NCBI GenBank assembly: GCA_948567375.1
Contig: OX419761.1
Span: 23,438,501 to 23,502,500, forward strand
Direction of reading: 5' to 3'
Source: Lunularia cruciata
Lineage: Eukaryota > Streptophyta > Marchantiopsida > Lunulariales > Lunulariaceae
DNA length: 64,000 bases
Below the pieces are notes generated by a model. That model searched no databases. It had not been told where the DNA came from and worked only from the letters and a program-made list of their open reading frames with translations. Both the position numbers and the translations under genes were made by a program. Numbering within the stretch: the first letter of the stretch is position 1; each line of letters opens with the position of its first letter. Shown here one piece after another: positions 10,660 to 22,419 of the stretch.

Positions 10660-10990
10660 CATCTACCATCTTTGGTCCATAATTGTCCTTATAGATAAAC
10701 TTAGTCAGATAATTCATACATACAACCTAAAATCTTACAATCCTTATGTTAGCCCATTTCTATATAGATGCTATCTTCTCATAAAAAGGTCTTTTTGAAT
10801 TACTCATTATCAACAATGGAACTCACTTTACAAGTATGTTTTGGAAATCTTCCTTTGGAATTTTCAAAACAAGGTAGCTAGATGCATTGCTTATCATTTT
10901 CAAAGTGATGAGCAAACAAGAAGAGCAAAATAAACCATCAAAGAGATAATATGGGAATTTACCTTAGAAGAATAAGAGGTAAGGAATATC
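10660..10990 (+). pseudogene. Ty3/gypsy integrase core relic on the plus strand
   Basis: In shifting plus frames one can read VLIDKLSQIIHTY, then NNGTHFTSMFWKSSFGIFKT and AYHFQSDEQTRRA followed by TIKEIIWEFTLEE. These align with the integrase catalytic core seen at 32712-33067 and 51372-51557. It is heavily decayed (stops, frameshifts) and is one of the few plus-strand pol fragments here. No LTR was found for it. Confidence 0.6.
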
Positions 10991-13484
10991 TCTTATTCAA
11001 AATTTTTTTATATAAAAAGCTATAAATATGTCAAGAAAGGTCACACACTTTCACTTAGTGTAGGATGAGCATATAAGTACACAATTTCTTTTACCACAAT
11101 AGATAAAGCACATTACATTGCAACCAAAGTTGCCATAGTTGAGGAGTTTGTGGCTTGGACACAAAAAGAAGTTCATTATGCAAAAGAGAAGTTTTGTATT
11201 GGATAAAATTAGCAAAAGCAATATGCATATAATCATGATGTGAATTTCAAGATGGAAGAATGGATTATAATTATAATCTATGATTATCAATTTTAACTTT
11301 AGTGTGCACAATAAGATTAGCCTATCATATATTAATCCATACATTTTCATATCCCAAATAGATGTAGTAGCTTTTACTTCAAGTCACCATTTCATATAAA
11401 ATATCTTCCATTTCATATAGCTTTGGTGAGGAAGTATAAGCTCCATTCATTATTATTAACAAACGGGTATAAGGAATTATTCTCGTCTCAATTGAAGGAA
11501 TACATTGAAGAATTTGAGGTTTGTAAATCCTCAAGAATTCCTACATCTGGTTACAAAAATTGAGCACTTGGGGCAATAGAAAGAATATCTATGGCGGGTT
11601 TCAAAAACATTATTTTATTCCCATAAAGATCTATAGAATTTTTTTCTATGAAAAACCTTTATGAGGTAGATGAGAAGGTATACAATAGGGGGTTTTGGAT
11701 ATAGATTTTTGAGTAACCGTAATATATTAGGGTTTAGATTTATGAGAAAATTTGAAATATTTGACGAATGAAGACCCCATTGATGTAAAAAGCTACGGAT
11801 CACATTTTAGATTTCTTGTAATATTCTATAGTTGTGAGCCTTTTACTTTTAGAAGTTGAATCTCAAGGTGCATGCATTACCGATAACTCTTTATTTGAAA
11901 GTCTGTAATATGGCTTATGAGAGGTTATTCATAGTTATTAGTTTTTATAGGGTTTGAAAATGGTGACATGTAGCTTTATTACATGGTTATTGGACCTTTT
12001 GAAAACTTAATTATAGCTTAGTTTTGAAATGTGAGTAACATGTATTAGTTAGTGTTTGAAACTCATTTCAGTTATGTCTTAGGCACGTGACCACATTCTG
12101 ACCTACCTAACCCCAAAATATATTAGCAATAAATGTAGTTACTAAAAATTGTTGTTGAATCCACCCCATTACCCTTGCCTAAATAAAAGTGCCTCTAAAG
12201 ATGCCAACTCCCTTGATATGGATCCCTTCAATTTTTCAATCCTTTTATGGATCCCTTCAATTTTGTGCTAGTTTTCTTTATGGGTCTCGTAAAAGTATTT
12301 TACTAGGAGCAACATATTGTTGTAAAGCTCCCAAAGATTTTGTTTCTGAAGCCACCAATTGTATAAACTAACATGGGAAGCTTCAACTTATCTAGCTAAT
12401 ACACTATTGATAGCTATAGAGTCCAAACAATTTAAACATAAAAAACTAAAGACCAACGATATTATAATACTTAATGAGAGAGATTTATATCTATTTTTGG
12501 TTAGTGTGAACCAAAGTTAGAGGTCCCATCTAGGCAAATATATTTGCTAGCAAGCAGTTGGTGAAAGCTTATGGATTAAGTTAAGCATAGATTTCTTCTA
12601 GATGAAGCCAAAAGTAACTTATGAGTGAATATAAGCATAAATGACTAAGATATGCAAATGAAGTCATTAATGATATAATAGCTATGTATGTCCTATATGC
12701 CATATCATGAATCTACACAAGGAGAAAATTATTGGTCTTTGTGGTATTGTTTCACTGTACAAAGAAGTGAGAAATAGGCTTAGAGAAATCTCACATTTAG
12801 AGTTTATAGATAAATTTCAATAACATATTCTCTATTTACCATTTAAATGCTTTAATTTTAAATTGAGTTTTTTTATAACAAACCTTGCTATTCCTCATAA
12901 AGGCTTTCTCAAGCTATTTGAGCATTAACAAGCCCTAGTGACCTTATACAATCTAAAGTTAACAAGCTTAATGACATAAATTTTAGAACAAACTTTGATT
13001 TCAATCAATAATCAATAGATTGCTAACTTTCTCAAGTTAGTCATTAGACCTCATTATATCTATAGATTTAAAAAAATAAGTTCTACTAAAATATGTTAAG
13101 AATCTTCTATCATATATCTACTATAACAACACATGTATTTTGAACCTACTTAGTTTATGGAGAATGATTGAGTCTTATAACTATTGAAATGTATTGAATT
13201 TAGTGAAGAATGTTATTATTTCTTACAAGAATTTTAGACTAGATTGTGAAGTAGGTAATCGGGAATGATGTGAAGAAGATATATTTTTGATTATGATGTT
13301 TATGATTATGTATAAAATTTTGAATTAAATACATATTAAACTTATATTTTTGTATAATCTATATATTGAATAATATATATATTCAACTTATATTTTTATA
13401 AGTTTTGGAAGAGATTTGTGACATGATTTAGATTCTTCTAAAGAACTACGTGAATTGTAATTAATTTTCATATAAAATACATCA
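10991..13484. other. AT-rich region without a recognisable gene
   Basis: Low-complexity AT-rich DNA with no reading frame longer than about 60 codons that resembles a known protein. A few TA-rich runs occur (13320-13400). It is probably very old repeat sequence. Confidence 0.5.
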
Positions 13485-13743
13485 AAATGTGTAAAAGACC
13501 AAGATCAAGGAGAGAAATAGGAGAATGGAAGCTCACATTGGGATGCTTGAATGAGGGAAAACTCCGAATGTCTAGCATAAGCTTTGGCTTTGGTATTTAT
13601 CGGTAGCATACAAAGCCCTTGAGAAACTTCTTAAGAAGCTTCCTTGAGCCGCTTTCTTAGAGTGCAAGCCAAGTTAACCAGGAAGCTTCTCAAGAAGTTT
13701 CCTTCTAGAAGTCGTTTACTTTGCATGCAAGCTAAGCTAGTTA

Positions 13744-13756
13744 GAAGCTTCTAGAA
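13744..13756. promoter_or_regulatory. Heat-shock-element motif GAA-GC-TTC-TA-GAA
   Basis: Three alternating nGAAn units with exact 2-bp spacing. The same motif recurs at 22662-22674 and 51136-51148 in the other family A LTRs, in the U3 part upstream of the TATA box. HSF binding is inferred, not shown. Confidence 0.55.
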
Positions 13757-13817
13757 GCTACCTGCTTGGAGCGCAAGTTAACTAGTTGGGAAGCTTCCCA
13801 AGAAGCTTCCTAGATGC

Positions 13818-13830
13818 TTCTAGAATATTC
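13818..13830. promoter_or_regulatory. Heat-shock-element motif TTC-TA-GAA-TA-TTC
   Basis: A second perfect three-unit element in the same U3. The solo LTR keeps it as TTC-CA-GAA-TA-TTC (51211-51223). The right LTR has TTT at the first unit (about 22750). Confidence 0.55.
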
Positions 13831-13900
13831 TAGGCTAATTTAGCTTATTCTCTACTTTGTTAGCCTTACCAACTACGTCGCTAAACTCCATATCGTTACA

Positions 13901-13912
13901 TATTCCCCCACC
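13901..13912 (-). promoter_or_regulatory. Polypurine tract, family A
   Basis: On the minus strand GGTGGGGGAATA directly precedes the 3' LTR start (TGTAACGATATGG), as needed for plus-strand DNA priming. Confidence 0.75.
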
Positions 13913-13947
13913 GCTAGTTGGTGATGTCCTCGGTGCCATTGAAGCTT

Positions 13948-14756
13948 CAAACTCTTGGATGGCCATTTGTGCATTATGGAGTTGAGAAAGAGGTTCTCAT
14001 GTGACATCATGAAGGGGGTACCCTTTCAAAAGGACCTTGTACTCCGTATGTTGTCGGCGTCTTTGTTGGATGTGGCAACGTGCAAGGATACGATCAACTT
14101 CATACTCCGTATGATCATTAATAGGGATAGGGCAAGGAGGAGGTTGGACTCAAGAGGAAAAAGAAGAGGGGTTAGGAACAAAGGGTTTCAACTTGGAAAC
14201 ATGAAAGATAGGATGGATGTGCATATGAGAAGGTAAGGCAAGTTGATAAGCAACAAGAGAGACAATTTGAGTGACATCAAAAGGTCCTATCCAATTAGGA
14301 GCAAGTTTATAAACTTGGGTATCAAGTGGGAGGGTTAGATTACTAGAGGATAGTAGGATTATCAACAACTTCAAAGGTGAGATCTCAATGATGGTGGTCC
14401 GCATATTGTTTTTGACAATTCTGAGCAACAAGGAGGTGAGATTTGGCTTGTTGGAGAGATTTGGATATGGTGGTCAAGAAGGTTGAAGTATGAGGGACCT
14501 GAGATAGGGGAGGAGTAAGAAGAGAATCTAGGACAAGCAGATTTTACCCAAAATTGAGAAAGAAAGGAGAGAATCCGGTGCTTGCTTGTTTAGAATTGTT
14601 GTATGCAAACTTTGTAATTGCAAGACATTCATCCCAATTGGTATGGTGAATGTTGACAAAGGCACAAAGTATATCTTCCAAGGTGCAATTTTCACATTCA
14701 GTTTGTCCATCAGTTTGAGGATGATAGGCTATGAACAAAGCATGTATCTAGAAGAG
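13948..14756 (-). pseudogene. Integrase C-terminus and chromodomain, family A
   Basis: Minus strand. AYHPQTDGQTE (about 14700-14735) is the end of the catalytic core. KLAPNWIGPFDVTQIV (about 14300-14350) and HIHPIFHVSKLKPF (about 14180-14230) are the C-terminal module. EYEVDRILARCHIQ...EYKVLLKGYPLHDVT (13980-14110) is a chromodomain. In the chromodomain the conserved Trp after DVT is a TGA stop. The core's upstream half lies at 18488 onward, past the nested P unit, and the reading frame resumes across it. Chromodomains target integration to heterochromatin in related elements. Confidence 0.85.
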
Positions 14757-14761
14757 TGCTT

Positions 14762-17700
14762 TGTGAAAACCCAAAAAATATCAAGTTTGCGGTAATCGGG
14801 TAAGTAAAGTCCGTTCCTGTAGAGATACAATTCAAAAATGTCCAAATACAAAGTCAAAAGTCACAATGTAGTTCTTCTTGATTTCTTCTTTAATCTCTTA
14901 GGTAGAAACTACACCCAGAAGAGAATAACAAGCTCACAATCTTGACAACTTGTCACAAATACACACACACATAATCACAACATAGCAAATTCTGTCCAAA
15001 CAACTCTTGATTGTGATGATTCAGATTCTCCCGAAGATGGCACTTCACAATAAAGAACAATTTTGCCTCGGAATTGTGTTCTACCCCTCCATTGAAGGCA
15101 TAACTTCCTTGATCAAAATTGCTTCACATCAACTTCGTGCTGCACTCACAAATGCAGAAGACTACCAACACTACAATTCGTCTTAGACGTGTCAAGGCAT
15201 TGCTCCGATGCACTTCACTCAGGGTCAAACACACAAAATGAAGATCAAGGCTACAGAACCCAACATTCATAGGCACATTGACTTGCACTTTGGAATTCTC
15301 CACACACTCACAAACACAAATACAGAATTGACAATCAGAATTAAGCTCAAACGACAAGCACTGAAAATAGCACTTTGCTTTATCTATCTTCAGAAATTTG
15401 AATACTGAACAATATAATACTGCAAATGCTCCCCTTAAATACTGAAGCAAATGGTAGTTCTTCCTACCTATGCACCACTTCGTAACATCTCTTCCTACCT
15501 GCAGATCCAAACTGACAATCCATCTCTTATCTCAAAATTGGTACTTACCACAATCCAATGTCTACCTCATCATTGGCTTCCAAACCCGATGATCTTCCTA
15601 TTACTTCTCCTTCTTTGGGTATGTCTAATTCTACTAATTCCTGCCCTATTTCTACTACTTCTACACTAGGAACTACAATTGCACTAAGGAGTGACTTATC
15701 TAACTCTTTATCTCCTGACCCACTCTTCTCTAATGTGTCAAATAATAAGTCCGATGACACCTGAATTCCTACTTCTGCAACATCGGACTTCCTTTCTACT
15801 GTCACACTATTCTTAATTTTCTCTAACTCCAAATTGACTAAATCTAATCTGAGACTAACATTGTCTTCTACTTCTAACATCTTCCGGTCTACACGCTCCC
15901 TCAATTGGATCAACAATGTGTTCATATCCACATCTTTGGCTTTTCTCTTCCGAGTTTCCTGCACAAGCAACTTCAACTCATGTAGACGGGCTTCTTCCAA
16001 TCTCCCTTCAGCCTCCGTGCTCAAGATTGCTCTCAACTTCCCTGCAACTTCTCCTACTCATATCCTCGAGAGCGCTCTACCTTCAACTCTTTGCGGTACA
16101 TCTTCAACTCATCTTCGTACTCCGCAGCAAGCATTGTCTTCTCCTCCGCATACTGTGTACTCTGTAACTCAGCACTTCGGACCAGCTCTTGTAATCGTTC
16201 TTCTTCTTCATGCCTGGCTGCTAACTCTCTCTGCCATGCTTGATTCTTCTCCGCTGCACTCTTCTTCAAGCTGTCCAACTCCTGCTCCATTATTGCTGCC
16301 GTCACCTTCAAATGAATATTCTTGATATACACATCACTCACTTCTTCCTTCATTTTGCTCACCCACATCACCTGCTCCTTCAATTCTCCGGCTTGCCTCT
16401 GCAGTTCTTTCTCTTTTGACTCGCAACTATCTTGTAACATCTCAAAAGCCTTCTTCTTCAAGACTTCCTCTCTCCGAAGTTCTCCAATTTCATCGTTTCT
16501 TTGGACTTGTTGCTCTTGCAACCCCTTCACTTCACTCAATAGATGCTTCACCATCTGTAACTCATTCATCCCCTTCCTACAATCTTGGGGAATTACAATT
16601 CGATGCTCCCTTAATAGCTCCAACAACGGGGTGACCACTTTTGTCAGATATAGTATCCCACCAAAGCTATCTTTATCTTTGTCACCGTCTTCATCTTCAG
16701 TCTTCAACTCCTTCATCGGCTCCTTCATCCGAAGTCATGATCTTTGTATCTTCAGAGACCCCGCATCTGAACTTTCTTCTCCTTTGCCGATTGAACTTGG
16801 CCCTGCAAGATACTCCTCTTTTCCTCTAGTCTCTGCTTATTCATCACCATGGCTACACAATGACTCATTGTTCCGGGTACTCTATCAATCATCACATGAC
16901 AAGCTTCATTGACCACCACCAATTGTTGAACCTCAGGTTCCCCATCATTATCACTTCCAGACTCCTCACTTTTTAAGGTGAGTTCCTCTTGTTTGGATTC
17001 CTCTTCTTGCGACTCGGTTTCTTCTTTAGACTCTGATTCCGATGATGCTTCTCTCACCATCTTCTTATTCTGCACAACCAATCTTTGAGTCTTCCTTTGA
17101 GTTGGAGGTGACTTTGCTTCTTTGGGTTTATTGCGCTTCTTTGTCTTTGGACTTGTGACTTCTTCTATTTTCCATTGTCTTGTCTTCAAGAAATGATTGT
17201 CATTGGCTTGCACGTGTATCATATACTATTGCTCTTCTTCATCCGCTTCCCGTCTTAAGTCAAGATGGAAATGGGACACCATGCGATGCCGCTCCTCTAC
17301 TGTCAGCAAGTTCAACCCAAAGTAGAAGTGCACTGCAAATGGTACAAAATAATGAGGAGGAAAACCTATTTGCCAATTGATGACCATCTGCCTCGTTTGG
17401 TGGTGAAAACACTTTGCCCAATTCACCTTGACCCTTGCAAACATCTGGTGGAAGAAGACCGCTTGCTGCATGTTCACATACATTGTTTGTTTCTGGCTTT
17501 AACATGGCTATCATTGCTCTCATGATACTTCTCCTAATGGGATCCCAATAGGACTCCACCTTGTAGCCATTCATGGTTCTTGGAGCAAAGAACAAGTTTT
17601 GAATTTCTGTCGTCTCTTCTGCAGCATCACACTTCCGATAGACAGTGATCCCCGTTGGCTCTCCTGCTTCCTTCCCCAATACTAACCTCCAGTCCAACTC

Positions 17701-18487
17701 AGTCCATCGAGCCGGATTTCCTCTCTTCCCTTCAACTTTGGGACCTTCCTCACAATTACTGGCAGCTATCTCTGCCATCACTCCTGGAAAACTGAAATTC
17801 CAATTCCATGCTAAAAATGTAATACAAAGTCTATTCAAGACTTCGATTCTGGCTACTACATCTAACCTACGAATTGTGAAACTTCATACCGCCAGTGCAT
17901 TTGTGACCTTCTTCGCCATGATCTGCTCTTGTGTTCTATGACACTAAAAGACAATGCACTCTCTTGGATGAGATACTCTAACCCCTTCTGGATTTCAGAA
18001 AATTTCACTCTCAATTGGCTTTCGGACATGCATTACTGTAGGACAACTACTCAAAGGAATTGGAAATTTACTTTGCATATTCAACTTGTCCCTGCGTAAT
18101 TGCAATCTTATATTACTCCGAATTGCAGTCATTCTTCAATTAATTTCAAATTTGACCTCCCTTCTTTTGCATGTTGATGTTTGGTCACTGTCAAAACATG
18201 CTTCTTCTGCCTCCGCCATTTCTTGAAGTGTACTTTCTTGCCACGTACCAAGGTTGTTAGATGGTCTTTGTATCACTTGCGCCTTCCGACCCAACGACGG
18301 TGCTCTTTGGACTTTTTTTTGTTGTACCCTTCTTCTGAGTACCTCCATCATTGGATCTGATGTTGCCTTCTTTAGATGTCCTCTGAAGTCACTTCCGTCC
18401 ATTCCTCTTTTGCAATTCGGCTTTCTATGCTTACTTCTTCCCTCAAACACTAATAAACAAAGAAAAACAAAAAATGTGAGCACCACA
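14762..18487 (-). mobile_element. Family P unit, copy 2 (3.73 kb, TSD tgctt)
   Basis: Plus-strand ends TGTGAAAACCC and GTGAGCACCACA match copy 1. The flanking duplication is tgctt (14757-14761; 18488-18492). It is inserted inside the family A integrase, whose motifs continue on both sides. The left 130 bp, including CGGGTAAGTAAAG and the AGGTAGAAAC.ACACCCAGAAGAGA block, is nearly the same as copy 1. Confidence 0.88.
15545..18440 (-). pseudogene. Family P protein, copy 2
   Basis: Same architecture as copy 1, broken by frameshifts near 17490 and 17225 and a few stops. Pieces in order: N-terminal QRPSNNLGTWQE (about 18260); ITFLAWNWNFSFPG (17838-17780); the W/F-rich domain with QQAVFFHQMFARVKVNWA and PFAVHFYFGLNLL (17480-17290); a basic KKRNKPKEAKSPP linker and Glu/Ser-rich stretch (17222-16880); an uninterrupted 224-residue coiled coil (16728-16054); and a C-terminal piece with VDRKMLEVEDN and TLEKSGSGDKELD (16036-15545). 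Amino-acid blocks are conserved with copy 1 across the whole length, indicating that this was once a selected protein. Confidence 0.7.
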
Positions 18488-19090
18488 TGCTTGCCAAAAC
18501 TTTCCGGTGAAACAAGGATCACGGTTGGAGATGAGTACATATGGCATCTCATGATGCTTGAATACATTATCAAAGTAGAGTTGCACCAAGGTTGGAGCAT
18601 CCACAGTATCAACCGTTGGTGCCAAATGGATTTGCTTACTAAGCTTATCCACAAACACCACAATTGCTGTGAGACCTTGTTGTATCTTGGGCAAGGAGGT
18701 GATGAGATCTAAGCTCACATGTTCCCAAAAAGTAGTTGGAATGGAAAGTGGTTGAAGGAGTCCACTCGGCTTTTGGTTATTAACCTTGTTACATTGACAA
18801 CTCTCACACAATCAAACAAACTCCTGAACATCTCGTGTCATGTTGAGCCACCACCATTGGCATTGGAGGGTACCCAAGGTCTTGTCCACCCCCATGTGAC
18901 CAGCTATTGGTAGATCATGGGCTTCCTAAAGGAGCACAAGTTGGAGATCACCTTTGGCTGGAACATAGATCCAATCTGCATGGAATAGAAGGCCTTCCTT
19001 GAAGGAGAAGGTGTTGTACTCCTTGTTGCCTGCTATTAGATGACCATGTACCATTTGGAAGAAGGGATCTTATTGTAGAGCTGACCAAAA
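18488..19090 (-). pseudogene. Integrase N-terminal half, family A
   Basis: Minus strand. ESCQCNKVNNQKPSG is the end of the HHCC zinc domain. WEHVSLDLITSLP carries the first catalytic Asp, and NRDPCFTGKFWQA carries the second. AIVVFVDKLSKQIHLAP lies between them. The frame then runs into the P unit at 18487. This piece is fairly well preserved. Confidence 0.88.
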
Positions 19091-20440
19091 CTCGTTATGG
19101 ACCTTGGGGTCAATTGACACCGTTGTAATTGCCGTCGTGTGAGAAGAAGAGACTTCAAATCAGGTCATCGTGATAGAGCATCAAGGATGACATGGAACCA
19201 ACCTGGTTTGTACTCAAGTTTGATGTCAAACAATTTGAATTGCTCTACCCATCGATGATGTTGACTCTTCATGTGTTCCATTCATGTGATCCAAGTCAAC
19301 AATGGCTTGTGATCAGTTTGCATGATCACTTGATTCCCCAAGAGATAATGCCTCCATACCTTAGTGGCATATACCCTTGCAAGTTGTTCCCAATCTCAAG
19401 TAGAGTAATTTCTTTCAGCTGTATTTAGTTGGCAAGACAGAAAGGCAATGGGATGTAGTACATCAAGGAATTCTTGTTGCAACACAGCTCCAATTGCAAA
19501 GTTAGAAGCATCAAAATCAACCACACAAGGTAGTTGAGGATCATATGGTTGAAGAATGGGTCTTGAAGACACCATATGATTTAACTTCTAGAATGCTTCT
19601 TCATGCTTGGTGGTCCATTGGAAGCTCAAGTTCTTTCCCAAGAGGTCAATCAATGGTGCAGCCACATGAACATAATAGTGGATAAACAATCGGTAAAAAT
19701 TGGCCAATCTATTGAATGCTCATACTTCTGTAGCATCCTTTGGGGTAGGCCAATCAGTAATGGCCTTGATTTTCTCTTCTTCCATCTTGATCCCCTCTGA
19801 TGAGATCTTATGACCCAAGAAGGTAACCTCTTTTTGCCAAAAGGCACACTTTGACTCTTGCACTAAAATTTCCATTGTTGTAGTTGTTAGGACTTTTTGC
19901 ACATGATTCACTTGTTTTGCCTCTGCCTCTGTCTAACTATAGATTAAGATATCATCCAAGAACACCACCACAAACTGATCCAATAGTCCATCCAACACCT
20001 AATGCATCTGATCCATGAAGACCGCTTGAGCATTAGTGAGTCCAAAAGGTAGAACTCTCAACTCAAAATGCCCATACCTTGTGCGAAAGGCAGTCTTTTG
20101 CACATCCCCTTTATCAATAGGAATTTTCCAATAGCCATTGTGAAGATCCAACTTGGAAAAGTAGTGTGCTCCACTTAGTTGATCAAGCAAGTCATTGATC
20201 CGAGGCAAGGAATATGCATTCTTCACGGTTTGCTTATTGAGCCCACGGTAATCAATACAAAAACAAAGTCTTCCATCCTTCTTTGGAATAAATAGTACCG
20301 GTGCTTCCCAAGGAGAGGTACTATGTAGTATGAAGCCCTTCTCCAACAACTTTGTAAGTGTTGTTTGCAACTTGTCCAACTCCTTGGTGAGAGCCGATAG
20401 ATCAGTCTACTCATTGGAGTACTCCTTAGCAAGAAAATTG
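19091..20440 (-). pseudogene. Reverse transcriptase and RNase H, family A
   Basis: Minus strand. The 126-codon open stretch 20379-19999 gives [55 protein letters not shown] and [27 protein letters not shown] (about 19958-19985) holds an intact catalytic Asp pair. FLGHKISSEGIKMEEEKIKA (about 19800-19830) is the RT thumb/connection. RNase H follows in broken frames to about 19200. Stops outside the core disable it. Confidence 0.88.
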
Positions 20441-21255
20441 ATCTTGAAGGGTATACCTCAATCAAAGGGTAATCCCTTTGGTAGATCATCCGGAAACACA
20501 TTTGCAAACTCCTGAACTATCCAATCAACCGTTGCTTGATGAGGCTCTTGGCCCACCTTAGATTTTTCTTGTGCAAATGGCTTGATCCACACTATGAATG
20601 CACACTTATCTTCTTCTAAAGCTTGCTCTATGGCTGCTTTACTAATCACCTTCCCTTCCAAGGACTCATCTCTCTTCCAAGCTTGCTCCATGGTTTCCTT
20701 CTTGGCAAACTTCCCATCTTGGGACTCACCTCCCTTCAAGGTTTTCTCTATGGCTACCTTCTCAAAAAACTTCCCGTCTTGGGATTGACTATTCTTAGGT
20801 ATCTTACTCAAAGGTGCCAAACAACCTAGTCGGAAATTCCTACCTTGGTGTTGTACTTGAATTTGTCATCGGGTCCAATTGAATTGAACCTTATGACATT
20901 CAAGCCAAGGTAGACCAAAAATGATATCATAGTGTGAGGTGCTACTACAAACCTCATACACTCCAAATACTCCTTCCTAATCTTGAAGGTAACAAGATGT
21001 GAGGTATAGAATGCAGAACCTTGTCTACCATCCACCATCATCAATCTACTTCCAATCACTGCCTTGATAGGAATAGCCAATTCCTTTGCTACTTGTATAG
21101 ACATGCAATTCTTTGAACTTCCAAAGTCAACCAAAATCCTACATCCCCGATTAGATATCGTACCTTGCAAGTGAAGCAAACTTGCATAGGTTGAGCCTTC
21201 AATCCCATTAAAACTAATTGAGCTCCAAGTACGTGGCTCAAAATCTCCTACTAGG
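20441..21255 (-). pseudogene. Aspartic protease and linker, family A
   Basis: Minus strand. LVDFGSSKNCMS (about 21095-21135) is the protease active-site loop; the normal D-S/T-G is D-F-G here, which should abolish activity. IPIKAVIGSRLMMVDG follows. A linker rich in short repeated blocks of the type DGKFxEKxxxEQ/KxLKxGES (20820-20600) lies before the RT. Its 60-bp-scale internal repetition is visible on both strands. Confidence 0.8.
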
Positions 21256-22180
21256 ATTCTTTGTTTCCTTGGTTTTATTGTTCCACAAACTCCATCTGGG
21301 CATCTTGTTGAGGTCGCCCATTCCTAAGTAGACATTCGGCAATGCAATGTCCAACTTGGCGACAATAAAAGCAACCTCCATTTTGTCGCAATCTTTCTCT
21401 ATCTGCTATACCAAGTGGTCTCCATGGGATAGCATCAATCTCCATTGGTAATAGTTCTTCCACTTGTGCATAGTGTACTGGTAGGCTTTGTGTAGGTCAA
21501 GATCGAGAACAAGTTGTTGCAACCAAGGAATCAAAACGCTCAGCAAATTGCATGGCTTCTTCTACATTTTGTGGCTCCCACATGGTCACCTCCAATTTGG
21601 TTTGTGACTTCAATCCTTGCACAAATAGATCCAGAACTTCATCTTCTTAGACATCTAGAATTTGCATGATGATGTTTTGAAATTGTGTGATGTAGCTCCT
21701 TACTAAGCCAATCTGCTTCAACTCCGCCAATTTATCTCATGCGGCTTGGGTGGCATTTATAGTTTGAAATTGACCAAGTATTGCATCCTTGAATTCTGCC
21801 CATGTCAAAATGGGTGCAACAATCTGTCGTTCAGCTTTGTTCATTCAGAATTGCCACCAAAGTTTTGCCACAACATCCATTGGCTAGAAGCCAAGAGAAT
21901 TTGTTTTTGCTCGTCTTGAAGATTAGTGGCTTCAAAGTAACGTTCAAAACAAAAAATTCTCCACCGTGCCCATAAGATTCTTGCCTTCAAACACCTTGGG
22001 TTTTGGAAATTGAATGCAATCTTCTCCATCTTGAACTAGCATTCTCTCTATATGTTCTTGTCATTGTTGGTCTCGTTCATCCAACAATCAAGTAAGATGC
22101 TCAATTTGTTGTTGCATTGCACGGATAACGTTTGGAATTGCCACCATAGCTACTACTCTATTCCACTACCCTTCAATTTA
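21256..22180 (-). pseudogene. Gag with CCHC knuckle, family A
   Basis: Minus strand. An intact retroviral-type knuckle CFYCRQVGHCIAEC (CX2CX4HX4C) lies at 21332-21373. Upstream pieces (22029-21841 and neighbouring frames) read as capsid-like sequence with WARWRIFCFERYFEA and a following NLQDEQKQILLASSQ. Several frameshifts break it. Confidence 0.78.
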
Positions 22181-22406
22181 TCTAATTGATTAACATATAG
22201 ATATATCACGTCCATCATTCTCCATAAGTTACAACCGGAAGTATCAAAGGTTCCTCAAACACGGTGATCATATGCATAAAATCTTGCCCAAAGTGCAAGG
22301 TGATGAATTATGTGAAACAATACTTGGGTAATATCTGGACATGAAAATCCCAATGGTTTGTCAGAAGTGGATTTGGTGGTCCATCAATTCCATCCATCCC
22401 ATTCCT

Positions 22407-22418
22407 GCTCTAATACCA
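22407..22418 (-). promoter_or_regulatory. Primer-binding site, family A
   Basis: Minus-strand TGGTATTAGAGC, one mismatch from the initiator-Met tRNA complement, one base from the LTR start at 22420. Confidence 0.85.
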
Positions 22419-22419
22419 A

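Larger units (their letters stand above)
13490..13900 (-). repeat. Family A 3' LTR (left)
   Basis: 411 bp, TGTAAAAGACC...TATCGTTACA, matching the right LTR. It is rich in GAAGCTTC/AAGCTT palindromes. Perfect alternating heat-shock pentamers occur at 13744-13756 and 13818-13830. It adjoins a purine tract on its inner side. Confidence 0.92.
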
